A DNA stretch of 28,118 nucleotides from Negativicoccus succinicivorans (lineage in GTDB: Bacteria; Bacillota; Negativicutes; Veillonellales; Negativicoccaceae). Each line of letters starts with the position of its first letter. Position 1 is the stretch's first letter. The notes below the pieces were generated by a model that did not search any database, had not been told where the DNA came from, and worked only from the letters and a program-made list of their open reading frames with translations. A program made the position numbers and the translations under genes. The stretch lies in contig NZ_JAHAHH010000004.1 in NCBI RefSeq assembly GCF_018373335.1, positions 1 to 28,118 on the forward strand, written 5' to 3'. Of the stretch, positions 21,488 through 28,118 are shown piece by piece.

Positions 21488-22490
21488 ATTCTTCCGGAGG
21501 TTCTTTCGGCACCATGCGACTCGCTTCCTGGACGTTGGCTGCTTGCGGTGAGATCTGCACCGGATGTTTTTCGGCGGGGAACAGCGTTTTCTTGCGGATC
21601 AGCCGCCCGAACTCATCATGGTAATACTGCGCTTCCTGCGGAATAGTAGGTGTTTTCGGCGAGGTAAAGCCGCGCCCCATGACATCCGCTGTCGGCGTAA
21701 TGAACATGAATGCGTGCGGATCGATCTCGTCAAGCAGCTTTTTGATTTTCGCGATCTGCGTCAGGTTGATGACAACAAAGATAACTTTGCGCATTCCTTT
21801 GGTAAACGCGCCTTCGCCGTAGAGAATCGTCACGCCGCGGCCGACTTCGCGAATGATCGCGTCGGCGATTTCATCGGCGTGCTCGGAAACAATATAGGCG
21901 GTTTTGCGTTGGTTCAAACCGATGACCACTTTATTGGTGACGAGCGATTGCGTGTACATGCCTGCCAGCGTCAGCACCGCGAGCTCCAGGTTGAAGATGA
22001 TCGCGCCCGCCGCCATGATGCAGGCGTTAAGGGCGAAGATAACGCTGCCCATTTCCAGCGAATATTTTTTCTTCACAATGGCCGCGACGACATCCAGTCC
22101 GCCGGAGTTGCCGTCGTAACGATACATCAGACCCGAGCCGACGCCGAGCAGTATGCCGCCGAAGACCGCGGACAATACGGACTCATGAATGTACATCGTT
22201 TGCGCGAGCGGCGCGAGGAGATCGACGGCGACCGACATCATGACCGTGCCGTAGATCGTAATACCGGTAAAGCGTTTGCCGAGATATAACACCGACAGAA
22301 TAATCATCGGGATATTGATGACTAAGTTCGCGATACCGAAAGAAATGCCGGTCAGGTAGTAGATGATGACCGCCACGCCGGTGATCCCGCCCGAAAGCAA
22401 ATTGTGCGGAATATAAAACATGTTCAGTCCGACCGCGTAAATAAAGCAGCCGACAGTGACCATTAAAAGCGTATGTAGAAATGAACGCAT
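21486..22490 (-). CDS. YitT family membrane protein
   Basis: This 334-residue protein has the YitT layout: an N-terminal half with about five to six membrane helices (LLMVTVGCFIYAVGLNMFYI, NLLSGGITGVAVIIYYLTG, and DGNSGGLDVVAAIVKKK) followed by a soluble DUF2179 domain (about residues 220-275; EVGRGVTILYGEGAF, VIFVVINLTQIAKIKKL, ADVMGRGF). Function in Firmicutes is unclear; transport has been suggested. The last 55 residues are a Pro-rich tail (ISPQAANVQEASRMVPKEPPE) longer than in typical members. AAAGGGG precedes the ATG. It diverges from ispE. Confidence 0.92.
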   Translation of the reverse strand: MRSFLHTLLMVTVGCFIYAVGLNMFYIPHNLLSGGITGVAVIIYYLTGISFGIANLVINIPMIILSVLYLGKRFTGITIYGTVMMSVAVDLLAPLAQTMYIHESVLSAVFGGILLGVGSGLMYRYDGNSGGLDVVAAIVKKKYSLEMGSVIFALNACIMAAGAIIFNLELAVLTLAGMYTQSLVTNKVVIGLNQRKTAYIVSEHADEIADAIIREVGRGVTILYGEGAFTKGMRKVIFVVINLTQIAKIKKLLDEIDPHAFMFITPTADVMGRGFTSPKTPTIPQEAQYYHDEFGRLIRKKTLFPAEKHPVQISPQAANVQEASRMVPKEPPEE

Positions 22491-22514
22491 AAAGCCCCTT
22501 TCAGCGCGTGCTCA

Positions 22515-22543
22515 TTGTAAGCGCCGCTAAATTCGAGTATACT
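22515..22543 (+). promoter_or_regulatory. Promoter of the ispE operon
   Basis: TTGTAA (22515-22520) and TATACT (22538-22543) are 17 bases apart. Transcription from here would carry an untranslated leader of about 130 bases before ispE. Confidence 0.65.
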
Positions 22544-22556
22544 GAATAGGAAACGG

Positions 22557-22631
22557 ATGTATCGAAAAAATACCATTTACTTACCGGCGACGCCCTTTTC
22601 GGACGGCGCGGGAAACACCCGTATCTTATAA
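22557..22631 (+). CDS. Possible 24-residue leader peptide before ispE
   Basis: A short frame ATG to TAA (MYRKNTIYLPATPFSDGAGN and four more residues) lies within the predicted ispE leader, with AGG six bases before its ATG. Its stop codon sits at the start of a TATCTTATA direct repeat (22622-22630 and 22634-22642). Nothing but position supports translation. Confidence 0.25.
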   Translation: MYRKNTIYLPATPFSDGAGNTRIL

Positions 22632-22678
22632 ATTATCTTATACGATTCGATTGATTTTTGCTAGAGGCAGGTGACTGT

Positions 22679-23533
22679 ATGCAGGAAGAATTGGCACCCG
22701 CTAAAATTAATTTGGCACTTGCCATTACCGGTCGGCGCGTGGACGGTTACCACAATATTGATACCGTGATGCATTCGATCACGTTAAGCGATTCCGTCTT
22801 TTTCAGTCCGGCCGATGAATTGATTTTTCGTTGCAATGATTTGTCGCTGCCTTTGGGCGCCGGCAATTTGGCGTGGGAAGCGGCTCAACTGGTGCGCCGT
22901 TATGTCGGCCAACGGCGAGGCGTGGCGATTCAACTCAATAAACGAATTCCGGCGGGCAGCGGCCTCGGCGGCGGCTCCAGCGACGCGGCCGCCGTGTTGC
23001 GCGGCCTGAACCGGTTTTGGCAACTCGGTTTGACGGACGCGGAACTGTTATGGCTGGCGGGTCAACTCGGGAGTGACGTGCCGTTTTGCGTTTTCGGCGG
23101 TTGCGCTCGCGGCAGAGAAAAGGGCGATGTGCTGACGTCGTTGCCGGAGTTGCCCGAAACGAACCTGGTCATCGTCATGCCGCCGCTCAGCGTGGCAAGC
23201 GCGCAGGCGTACGCGCGTTACGATGCGACACCCTTCGCGGGCACGGTCGATGTGACCGGCGTGGTCGCGGCATTGGGACAGCGGCCCGAGATGGTATGGC
23301 GACGCTTGGGCAATGATTTTTTGGCGCTGCTTGCGCCGACGGAACCGAAGTTGCAGGAGCTTTCAAAGTTTTTGCGCGATCTGCGCTACCCGTATTCACT
23401 GACGGGCTCCGGCGCGGCCTTTTTCGTGGCGGTGCCGACGGCTCGCGAAGCGTATTTCGTGATGCGGCAAATCGAACGGGAGCAGCGCGGTTGGCGCAGT
23501 TATCAAGTTAAAACGAGGGGCGGTTATCGATGA
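22679..23533 (+). CDS. ispE: 4-diphosphocytidyl-2-C-methyl-D-erythritol kinase
   Basis: This 284-residue GHMP kinase carries out the fourth step of the MEP isoprenoid pathway. Signatures are APAKINLALAITGRRVDGYH with conserved Lys and Asn, the ATP-binding IPAGSGLGGGSSDAAAVLRG, GSDVPFCVFGGCARGRE, and LTGSGAAFFV. Length fits the family. I prefer the ATG at 22679, which has AGGTGA at good spacing, to an in-frame TTG at 22658. Its stop overlaps the gntR ATG (ATGA), an order (ispE then GntR) often seen in Negativicutes-like operons. The isoprenoid product would feed undecaprenyl phosphate, used by GT39 enzymes and cell-wall synthesis. Confidence 0.97.
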   Translation: MQEELAPAKINLALAITGRRVDGYHNIDTVMHSITLSDSVFFSPADELIFRCNDLSLPLGAGNLAWEAAQLVRRYVGQRRGVAIQLNKRIPAGSGLGGGSSDAAAVLRGLNRFWQLGLTDAELLWLAGQLGSDVPFCVFGGCARGREKGDVLTSLPELPETNLVIVMPPLSVASAQAYARYDATPFAGTVDVTGVVAALGQRPEMVWRRLGNDFLALLAPTEPKLQELSKFLRDLRYPYSLTGSGAAFFVAVPTAREAYFVMRQIEREQRGWRSYQVKTRGGYR

Positions 23534-24264
23534 AAAAACGAACTCATGAACGATTGGCGCCAATTCACTTGGACGCGTATCGTCCGTTGCGTGAACTCGT
23601 CGCGGAAACATTGCGCACGGCCATTCAGAACGGCACTTTACAGCCCGGCGAGCGCCTGATGGAATTACAATTGGCGGATGAACTCGGCGTTTCGCGCACG
23701 CCGATTCGCGAAGCGGTGCGCGAACTGGAAGCGGAAGGTTTTGTGGTGATGATTCCGCGGCGCGGCACTTATGTCGCGGACATTTCGCTGAAAGATATTT
23801 CCCAAGTATTTGAAATCCGCACGGCGCTCGAAGAACTCGCGGCCGGTTTGGCGGCGGAGCGCATCACGGAGGAAGAACTCGAAGAACTTGAACGTCTGCT
23901 CGTGGAAATCGGCGATTACATCGAGAACGGGGACATCGACAAGATCGTCGAGACGGATATTAAATTTCATCAAATTCTGTATACGGCCAGTCGCAACAGT
24001 CGCCTGAGCGAAATCATCAACAACTTGCGGGAAATGTTGACGCGTTTTCGCTCCGTATCGTTGCACTATCCGGGACGCTTGCAGGATACCTGGCAGGAGC
24101 ATCGCGATTTGGTCGAAGCCATCGCCGAACACAACGCGACGCGCGCTCGCAAAATTGCGGTACGGCATATGGAAAATTCGGAGCAAACCTTATTGAAAGG
24201 CATCGCGGAAGATAAATCGGTGGCGGCATTTCTTTCGCAGCATGTCGGGAGCCGTAAACGATGA
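23530..24264 (+). CDS. GntR family transcriptional regulator (FCD/FadR type)
   Basis: This 244-residue regulator has an N-terminal winged helix (about residues 18-80; LVAETLRTAIQNGTLQPGER, LADELGVSRTPIREAVRELE, RRGTYVADIS) and a C-terminal all-helical FCD ligand domain (90-225) with the expected Asp and three His metal-site positions (KFHQILY, QEHRDLVEAI, VRHMENS). Such regulators bind organic acids or metals in the FCD pocket. The ligand and targets are unknown. The gene is coupled to ispE and to the Nudix gene by ATGA overlaps. Confidence 0.94.
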   Translation: MKKRTHERLAPIHLDAYRPLRELVAETLRTAIQNGTLQPGERLMELQLADELGVSRTPIREAVRELEAEGFVVMIPRRGTYVADISLKDISQVFEIRTALEELAAGLAAERITEEELEELERLLVEIGDYIENGDIDKIVETDIKFHQILYTASRNSRLSEIINNLREMLTRFRSVSLHYPGRLQDTWQEHRDLVEAIAEHNATRARKIAVRHMENSEQTLLKGIAEDKSVAAFLSQHVGSRKR

Positions 24265-24758
24265 AACCGACAACGTTGGTCTTTGTACGGCGCGATGACG
24301 GGGCAGTTCTTTTGGGAAAGAAACGTCGCGGTTTCGGCGTCGATAAATGGAACGGTTTCGGCGGCAAGGTGCGCTCGGGAGAAAGTCTGCGCCAAGCGGC
24401 GGCGCGTGAACTGCGGGAAGAGACGGGACTGGTTGTCGAACCGGAAAATCTCGTATTGACGGGGCATTTGCAATTTCGTTTTGAAGACCATCCGGAACTC
24501 AATCATCCGGCGACGATTTATATCGCGGAGCGTTACGAAGGGATACCGAAGCCGACGGAAGAAATGGAGCCGGAGTGGTTTTATCCGAACGCCGTGCCTT
24601 ACGAAGAGATGTGGTCGGGAGATCACCTCTGGCTGCCGCAACTTTTGGCGGGGCATGCGATTAAAGGCATGATTTTATTTGCCGAGGATCAGGAAGAAAT
24701 CATCGCGTTTGAATTGCGCGAAGTCGAGCGGGAGAGTTTACGTGACGACCTGGGTTGA
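24261..24758 (+). CDS. MTH1-like Nudix hydrolase (8-oxo-dGTP diphosphatase type)
   Basis: This 165-residue protein has an MTH1/MutT-like start (LVFVRRDDGAVLLGKKRRG), the KWNGFGGKVRSGE strand and a canonical Nudix box ESLRQAAARELREETGLVVE (whole signature about residues 34-56). WNGFGGK, PHEY-like PEWFYPNAVPY and MWSGDHLWLPQLL are typical of MTH1-family 8-oxo-(d)GTP pyrophosphatases. It removes oxidised nucleotides from the pool, matching the adjacent MutY, with which it overlaps by 17 bases. Together they form a GO-type oxidative damage defence. Confidence 0.9.
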   Translation: MKPTTLVFVRRDDGAVLLGKKRRGFGVDKWNGFGGKVRSGESLRQAAARELREETGLVVEPENLVLTGHLQFRFEDHPELNHPATIYIAERYEGIPKPTEEMEPEWFYPNAVPYEEMWSGDHLWLPQLLAGHAIKGMILFAEDQEEIIAFELREVERESLRDDLG

Positions 24759-25773
24759 AAAACTGCTGGCCTGGTTCAAAGTCAACGGCCGCGAACTCCC
24801 CTGGCGGGAAGAGCGTACGCCGTACCGCACCTGGGTATCGGAAATCATGTTGCAGCAGACGCGCGTGGAGGCGGTGCGCGCCTACTACACGAACTGGCTG
24901 GAGAAATTTCCGACGCCGGAGACGGTGGCGCAGGCTTCTACGGAAGACGTTCTGCACGCCTGGCAAGGGCTTGGTTACTACCGGCGCGCCCGCCTTTTGC
25001 AGCAGGCGATGCAGGAAGTCCAAGCGCGATACGACGGCGAAATTCCGTCGGGGCGTGACGAACTGTTGGCGTTGCCCGGCGTCGGTCCGTACGTGATGGG
25101 AGCGATCCGTTCGCTCGCCTTTAACGAACCCGAACCGGCGGTCGACGGCAATGTCCTGCGCGTATTCGCCAGACTGTACGGGATCACCGGAAATATTTTG
25201 GACGCGCCCGTGCATCGCGAAGTGACGAAACTCGTCGCGGAAGTATTGCCCGCGGATCGGCCGCAGGAATTTAACGAAGCGCTGATGGATTTCGGCGCGA
25301 TGGTCTGTATTCCGCGCGCGCCGCGGTGCGGTCAGTGCCCTTTGCGCGAGGAATGCGCGGCGTACCGAACCGGGCAGACGGACACCTTGCCTGTACGTCG
25401 GAAAAAAACACAGCAACAAAAATGGTATGCCTCCGTCGCCGTGGTCGCCCGCGACGGGGCGTTTTTATTGGAACGGCGACCGGAAGAAGGCATGCTCGCC
25501 GGCATGTGGCAGTTTCCGCAGCAGTTGGCGCGGACATTGACGGCCGCGAAAGAGGAACTGTTTACGCAGTATCCGCCGCAGTCCAGGCAATGGTTTTGGC
25601 GGCATAAGCACGTGTTTTCGCATCGCATTTGGGAATTGCGGGCGTACCGCGCGGCGCCGCCGTCAACATTAGCGGGGGATTTTCGCTGGGTGCGGCCGGA
25701 CGAATTTGTGACGCTGCCAATGGCGGGACCGCATGCCAAGTTGGCGACATATATTTTAGATCGGGATCGGTAA
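24742..25773 (+). CDS. mutY: Adenine DNA glycosylase MutY
   Basis: This 343-residue protein removes adenine mispaired with 8-oxoguanine. Order of motifs: catalytic Glu in MLQQTRVEAV, the helix-hairpin-helix LPGVGPYVMGAI, catalytic Asp in AVDGNVLRVFAR, the iron-sulfur cluster C-x6-C-x2-C-x5-C (CIPRAPRCGQCPLREEC) and a C-terminal MutT-like domain (about 225-340; VAVVARDGAFLLERRPEEG, MWQFPQQ, HVFSH) that recognises 8-oxoG. I chose GTG at 24742 because the family starts there with WVEKLLAWF and GGGAGA is upstream; it overlaps the Nudix 3' end. MutY and the Nudix gene work on the same lesion. Confidence 0.96.
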   Translation: MTTWVEKLLAWFKVNGRELPWREERTPYRTWVSEIMLQQTRVEAVRAYYTNWLEKFPTPETVAQASTEDVLHAWQGLGYYRRARLLQQAMQEVQARYDGEIPSGRDELLALPGVGPYVMGAIRSLAFNEPEPAVDGNVLRVFARLYGITGNILDAPVHREVTKLVAEVLPADRPQEFNEALMDFGAMVCIPRAPRCGQCPLREECAAYRTGQTDTLPVRRKKTQQQKWYASVAVVARDGAFLLERRPEEGMLAGMWQFPQQLARTLTAAKEELFTQYPPQSRQWFWRHKHVFSHRIWELRAYRAAPPSTLAGDFRWVRPDEFVTLPMAGPHAKLATYILDRDR

Positions 25774-25779
25774 TTAAAA

Positions 25780-26913
25780 ATGACTCGAGTGAACTTTATT
25801 TTACTTGCTTTATTGACAATTTCCTTTGTCGTATCTTTTATAAATTCCGCGTGTCTGGCGGCTCTGTGGAGGATGAATCAGTACACGCTTTTCGGCAGCT
25901 TTCTAAGCATTTCGTGGCTGGCGGCCGCCTACTACTTTTTTTACGCGGATTTATATTTGACGACCTTCGCCGGCGCGTTCGGCCGTTTTCTGGCATTGCT
26001 TAGCGTCTCCTGGCTGATCTGGCAGATCGCCGTGGCGGTGCCGCTGCTCATTGTGCGTATCCTTTCATTATTCGGCGGAAAAAGGGGACTTTGGTCGACG
26101 CTCAGCGCGTTCATCATGGTCGGCGCTGTCGTCATGATCGGCGCGGGTCTCTACGGTAGCGAACATTTGGACTATGAAACGAAAGAATTACGCTACACGA
26201 GTTTACCGTATCAATTTGACGGTACCAAAATCGCGCTCATTACCGATTTGCATATCGGACCGTACTACCACGTCAGTGATCTGGCGGAGATTTTGGAACA
26301 GGCGGAACGCGATGAAGTGGATTACGTCGTTTTGGGCGGTGACCTGATTGATGACGTGCGGGAGCTTCCGGCGTTGCAGCAACTGTTGAAAGAAAAAGCG
26401 CCGAACTTTCGACTCGGTATCGATTATGTGTGGGGCAATCACGAATACTTCCGCAACCAGCCGCTGATCGCGGACTACCTTGCGCAATCCGATATTCGCA
26501 TCTTGAAAAATGAGCACGCCACGCTTTCCCGCGATGGCGCGACTATCTACGTGGCCGGTGTGGATTATCCGTTCGAACGCGGCGAGAACTTGAAAGCGCA
26601 AGCCAAAGAGTATACGGATCAAGCCATGGCGGGCATTCCGGAACGTGCGTTCGTGATGTTGCTGGCACACCACCCGCAATTTTTGGAAGAAGGTTTCACG
26701 CGTCACGTTGAGCTGACGTTGGCCGGACACACGCACGGCATGCAGTTCGGTCCCGCCGGGCAGACGTTTCCGCTGATGTATCCGTACAATCGCGGCCTGT
26801 TTACGCGCGGCGCCAATGTCGGTTACGTCAGTCGCGGCGCGGGCGGCTGGATGCCGCTGCGCGTATTTTGCGATCGCGAAGTGACGTATTTCACGCTGAA
26901 ATGCGGACGTTAA
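25780..26913 (+). CDS. Membrane-anchored metallophosphoesterase
   Basis: This 377-residue protein has about four membrane helices in its first 127 residues and a calcineurin-like phosphoesterase domain after them. Metal and catalytic motifs are DLHIG (156-160), GGDLIDD, GNHEY, LAHHP and GHTHGMQ. Relatives include YkuE/YaeI-type enzymes proposed to act on lipid or wall-linked phosphoesters. The substrate is unknown. It lies 6 bases after mutY with a weak ribosome binding site (GGTAA), suggesting translation coupled to mutY. A bidirectional terminator overlaps its stop codon. Confidence 0.9.
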   Translation: MTRVNFILLALLTISFVVSFINSACLAALWRMNQYTLFGSFLSISWLAAAYYFFYADLYLTTFAGAFGRFLALLSVSWLIWQIAVAVPLLIVRILSLFGGKRGLWSTLSAFIMVGAVVMIGAGLYGSEHLDYETKELRYTSLPYQFDGTKIALITDLHIGPYYHVSDLAEILEQAERDEVDYVVLGGDLIDDVRELPALQQLLKEKAPNFRLGIDYVWGNHEYFRNQPLIADYLAQSDIRILKNEHATLSRDGATIYVAGVDYPFERGENLKAQAKEYTDQAMAGIPERAFVMLLAHHPQFLEEGFTRHVELTLAGHTHGMQFGPAGQTFPLMYPYNRGLFTRGANVGYVSRGAGGWMPLRVFCDREVTYFTLKCGR

Positions 26914-26941
26914 AAAAGATCCTCCGTGGAGGATCTTTTTT
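26912..26941. terminator. Bidirectional terminator after the metallophosphoesterase gene
   Basis: AAAAAAGATCCTCC / GGAGGATCTTTTTT with a GT centre, overlapping the stop codon of the phosphoesterase gene and facing the convergent thioesterase gene. Confidence 0.92.
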
Positions 26942-26946
26942 ATTGC

Positions 26947-27336
26947 TTACTTGCGCGCTCGCGTCGCGGCATTCGCCAAAAAACGTGACGTATTCACCGC
27001 AACGCGCGTGTGCGTACCTTCGGCGACGACGCCGATCTCGTCACGCACCGTCACGGTAAATTCGTATTGCCGTCCGGTGTGCGCCGTGATTTCCGCGCAG
27101 GCGGTCAGCGTCATTCCGACTAAGCTCGGCGCGGTGTGCGTGAGAGAAATGCGCGTGCCGACCGTAGTTTCGTCATCGTTCAGGTGTGGCGCGAGCGCGG
27201 CGACGGCGGCCGCCTCCATTACGGCGGCGATCACGGGCGTCGCGCACACGTCGACGGTGCCGCTGCCGACGGTCGCGGCCGTATCCGCGGCGGCAATGAC
27301 GCGGGTAAAGCTTCCTTTAGTACCGATCATGGACAT
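26947..27336 (-). CDS. FlK-like hotdog-fold thioesterase
   Basis: This 129-residue protein matches the fluoroacetyl-CoA thioesterase-like family: VGSGTVDVCATPVIAAVMEA with the catalytic Glu, TTVGTRISLTHTAPSLVGM with the catalytic His, ACAEITAHTGRQYEFTVTVR and EGTHTRVAVNTSRFLANA. These small hotdog enzymes hydrolyse acyl-CoA or similar thioesters; true fluoroacetyl activity is rare, so a general acyl-CoA role is more likely. The first ATG (27336) has GGAGGAGGG at good spacing; a second in-frame ATG two codons later is possible. Confidence 0.9.
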   Translation of the reverse strand: MSMIGTKGSFTRVIAAADTAATVGSGTVDVCATPVIAAVMEAAAVAALAPHLNDDETTVGTRISLTHTAPSLVGMTLTACAEITAHTGRQYEFTVTVRDEIGVVAEGTHTRVAVNTSRFLANAATRARK

Positions 27337-27360
27337 GGTATCCCTCCTCCGTTTATTTAC

Positions 27361-27389
27361 ATTGTACCCAAGCGCGGGAAAATTGTCAG
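27361..27389 (-). promoter_or_regulatory. Promoter of the thioesterase gene
   Basis: On the minus strand CTGACA (27389-27384) and TACAAT (27366-27361) are separated by exactly 17 bases. Confidence 0.7.
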
Positions 27390-27418
27390 GCGCGTCGCGC
27401 TCGGCGCATCTTCACGTA

Positions 27419-27427
27419 TGGTATAAT
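27419..27427 (+). promoter_or_regulatory. Extended -10 promoter of threonine synthase
   Basis: TGGTATAAT is a perfect TATAAT with TGn extension. Predicted transcription begins at about 27434, leaving a leader of nearly 90 bases. Confidence 0.65.
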
Positions 27428-27433
27428 AGGTAC

Positions 27434-27521
27434 TAAATTATGCATATAATTACGGCTGTAAAGTCGTTTTATGCCGTTGGGGCATGTTAGGATCAGGCGC
27501 AAGCCAAAGGAGATGAATACC
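27434..27521 (+). other. Possibly structured leader of threonine synthase
   Basis: The leader has a small hairpin ATGCC/GGCAT (27471-27475 and 27481-27485) and a GGC-GCAA-GCC tetraloop hairpin (27496-27505) immediately before the AAGGAG site at 27507-27512. A 16-codon frame (27440-27490) starts with the residues MHIIT. I cannot match it to a known riboswitch or T-box. Confidence 0.3.
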
Positions 27522-28118
27522 ATGAATTTTGTCAGTACGCGCGGGCGCGCTCCGTCCGTTACCGCCGCGGAAGCTCTTGTTTCAGGTCTGGCACCGGATG
27601 GGGGACTGTACGTTCCGGAATCTTTACCGGCACCGCGTGAGGACTGGGAAGCAACGGCGAATCTGACATACGCGGAACTCGCCGCCGAAGTATTGGCGCT
27701 GTTTTTTACCGATTGGGAAAAAGAAGAACTGTTGACTTTATGCCGCAAGGCATACAACGGGACATTCAATATGCCGGGGATTATTCGCGTGCGCAAAGTC
27801 GGTGAAAAACGTTACTTCACGGAACTGTTCCATGGCCGGACACTGGCGTTCAAAGACATGGCGTTATCTTTATTTCCTCATTTACTGCAGGCCGCCAAGG
27901 AAAAACTCGGGCGCGCGGAAACGACCTTGATCCTGACCGCGACCAGCGGCGATACGGGCAAAGCCGCGTTGGCAGGATTCCAAGATGTGCCGGGAACGGA
28001 AATCGTGGTGTTCTATCCGGAACACGGCGTCAGCCCCGTGCAAAAATGGCAGATGCAGACCCAAGAGGGGGAAAACGTGCACGTGTACGGTGTCGAAGGA
28101 AACTTTGACGACGCGCAG
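27522..28118 (+). CDS. thrC: Threonine synthase, 3' end beyond the window
   Basis: The 199 codons in the window start MNFVSTRGRAPSVTAAEALV and include GLAPDGGLYVPE, the typical threonine synthase start, then ELFHGRTLAFKDMALSLFP with the PLP-binding Lys, and LTATSGDTGKAALAGF with the phosphate-binding loop, and VVFYPEHGVSPVQKWQM. This type of threonine synthase (with an extended N-terminus, roughly 490 residues) converts phosphohomoserine to threonine. The start at 27522 is set by AAGGAG nine bases upstream; an in-frame ATG at 27513 is too close to that site. Confidence 0.96.
   Translation, partial: MNFVSTRGRAPSVTAAEALVSGLAPDGGLYVPESLPAPREDWEATANLTYAELAAEVLALFFTDWEKEELLTLCRKAYNGTFNMPGIIRVRKVGEKRYFTELFHGRTLAFKDMALSLFPHLLQAAKEKLGRAETTLILTATSGDTGKAALAGFQDVPGTEIVVFYPEHGVSPVQKWQMQTQEGENVHVYGVEGNFDDAQ

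Noticed and set aside
27434..27521. T-box or known riboswitch before threonine synthase
   Set aside because: No T-box sequence (TGGNACCGCG) or recognised aptamer core is visible, and the leader is too short for a T-box.

Overview
The window is a gene-dense stretch of bacterial chromosome with no rRNA, tRNA, CRISPR array, insertion sequence or prophage gene that I can see. The sequence suggests a diderm Firmicute, most likely of the class Negativicutes. The gene orders purR-glmU-prs-pth and walJ-htrA-rlmH are Firmicutes-like, while an OmpH/Skp-type envelope protein points to an outer membrane. This assignment is an inference; no marker gene settles it. Codon third positions are GC-rich throughout, so long antisense reading frames are common and most are artefacts.

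Layout. 1-1165 (minus): a conserved pair, a UPF0210 (PFL) protein cut by the window edge and an ACT-domain protein. 1307-4387 (plus): exonuclease III, a GT39/ArnT-like membrane glycosyltransferase and a uracil-DNA-glycosylase-like protein. 4397-6353 (minus): a RuBisCO-like protein whose 3' end overlaps a LarE-type sulfur transferase gene. 6458-8247: thiol peroxidase and a PLP aminotransferase, each with its own promoter and terminator. 8359-13572: WalJ-like hydrolase, membrane-anchored HtrA protease, RlmH, an unrecognised tail-anchored coiled-coil protein, a site-2-protease-family membrane protease and a CBS protein. 13649-14389 (minus): a DJ-1/PfpI protein with a remarkable Cys/His-rich tail, divergent from a cyclodeaminase-family gene (14510-15115). 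15207-15653: an OmpH-like lipoprotein. 15883-19631: purR-glmU-prs-pth. 19716-19913: an orphan 65-residue protein with its own strong promoter. 19971-21447: Nudix hydrolase, ArsC/Spx-fold protein without catalytic cysteine, thymidylate kinase. 21486-22490 (minus): YitT-family membrane protein. 22679-26913: ispE, GntR/FCD regulator, MTH1-like Nudix, mutY and a membrane metallophosphoesterase. 26947-27336 (minus): an FlK-like thioesterase. 27522 to the end: threonine synthase, cut by the window edge.

How the genes fit together. DNA repair is a recurring theme: exonuclease III, a UDG-like protein, MutY and an MTH1-like Nudix enzyme that could form a GO (8-oxoguanine) system. PurR, GlmU, Prs and Pth join nucleotide supply, cell-wall precursors and translation. 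The most unusual segments are the HtrA / tail-anchored protein / site-2 protease run, which resembles the parts of a regulated intramembrane proteolysis pathway; the RuBisCO-like/LarE-like gene pair; the metal-binding tail on the DJ-1 protein; and a three-copy 11-bp repeat between the ompH promoter and its ribosome binding site. Convergent gene pairs are separated by short bidirectional terminators, and several promoters are of the extended -10 (TGnTATAAT) type.
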